A stretch of 6,181 bases of DNA from positions 1 to 6,181 of the forward strand of contig CANGMO010000145.1 in the NCBI GenBank assembly GCA_947454295.1, given 5' to 3'. The notes under the pieces were generated by a model. That model saw nothing but the letters and a program-made list of their open reading frames with translations. It ran no database searches and was not told the origin of the DNA. The position numbers were made by a program, and so were the translations under genes. Positions 6,181-6,181 of this stretch are shown piece by piece. Each line of letters opens with the position of its first letter. The first letter of the stretch is position 1. This stretch comes from Verrucomicrobiota bacterium (GTDB taxonomy: Bacteria; Verrucomicrobiota; Verrucomicrobiia; Limisphaerales; UBA9464).

Positions 6181-6181
6181 C

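Larger units (their letters stand above)
5924..6181 (-). mobile_element. End of an IS3-family insertion sequence (partial, right part outside window)
   Basis: The segment contains the 3' end of an IS3-type transposase gene read on the minus strand. On the plus strand, TGTCACGTCCTGATTTCC begins at 5924, 23 bp beyond the transposase stop. Elements of this family characteristically start with TG and end with CA, so 5924 is a candidate outer boundary. The other end, its inverted repeat and the target duplication lie outside the window, so this boundary is inference. The element begins about 65 bp from the hemL start. Confidence 0.55.

Overview
The window is GC-rich bacterial chromosome with ordinary housekeeping genes, one less familiar lipid-type acyltransferase pair, and the edge of an insertion sequence. 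Shine-Dalgarno sites are weak or absent before most starts. The wording of UvrB and HemL looks to me like the Planctomycetes-Verrucomicrobia-Chlamydiae group, Verrucomicrobiota in particular. That is an impression from the protein sequences, not a computed placement.

Layout, left to right. Bases 1-890 (minus strand) hold the N-terminal 296 codons of an alpha-helical protein cut by the window edge. It may be ferritin-like. A short divergent spacer (891-1009) separates it from uvrB (1010-3046, plus strand), the damage-verification helicase subunit of nucleotide excision repair. A perfect 11-bp inverted repeat (3054-3078) lies between the stop of uvrB and the stop of the convergent minus-strand unit and probably ends transcription from both sides.

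The minus-strand unit runs from 5858 down to 3079: hemL (glutamate-1-semialdehyde aminomutase, tetrapyrrole synthesis), then 4 bp later a PlsC-family acyltransferase, then, overlapping it by 20 bp, a divergent GNAT-fold protein resembling the autoinducer-synthase/FeeM/OlsB type of N-acyltransferases. The last two look translationally coupled. By analogy with OlsB/OlsA they could make an N-acyl, O-acyl aminolipid. This is the most interesting hypothesis in the window. The PlsC protein has Glu where the family's HX4D motif has Asp.

The right edge (about 5924-6181) is the 3' end of an IS3-family element with its transposase on the minus strand. The transposase frame runs past its usual end into a palindromic repeat (5968-6039). 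The element ends within about 65 bp of the hemL start, so it may have replaced or altered the hemL promoter.

I found no tRNA, rRNA, CRISPR array or recognisable riboswitch, and no gene-free stretch longer than 300 bp.
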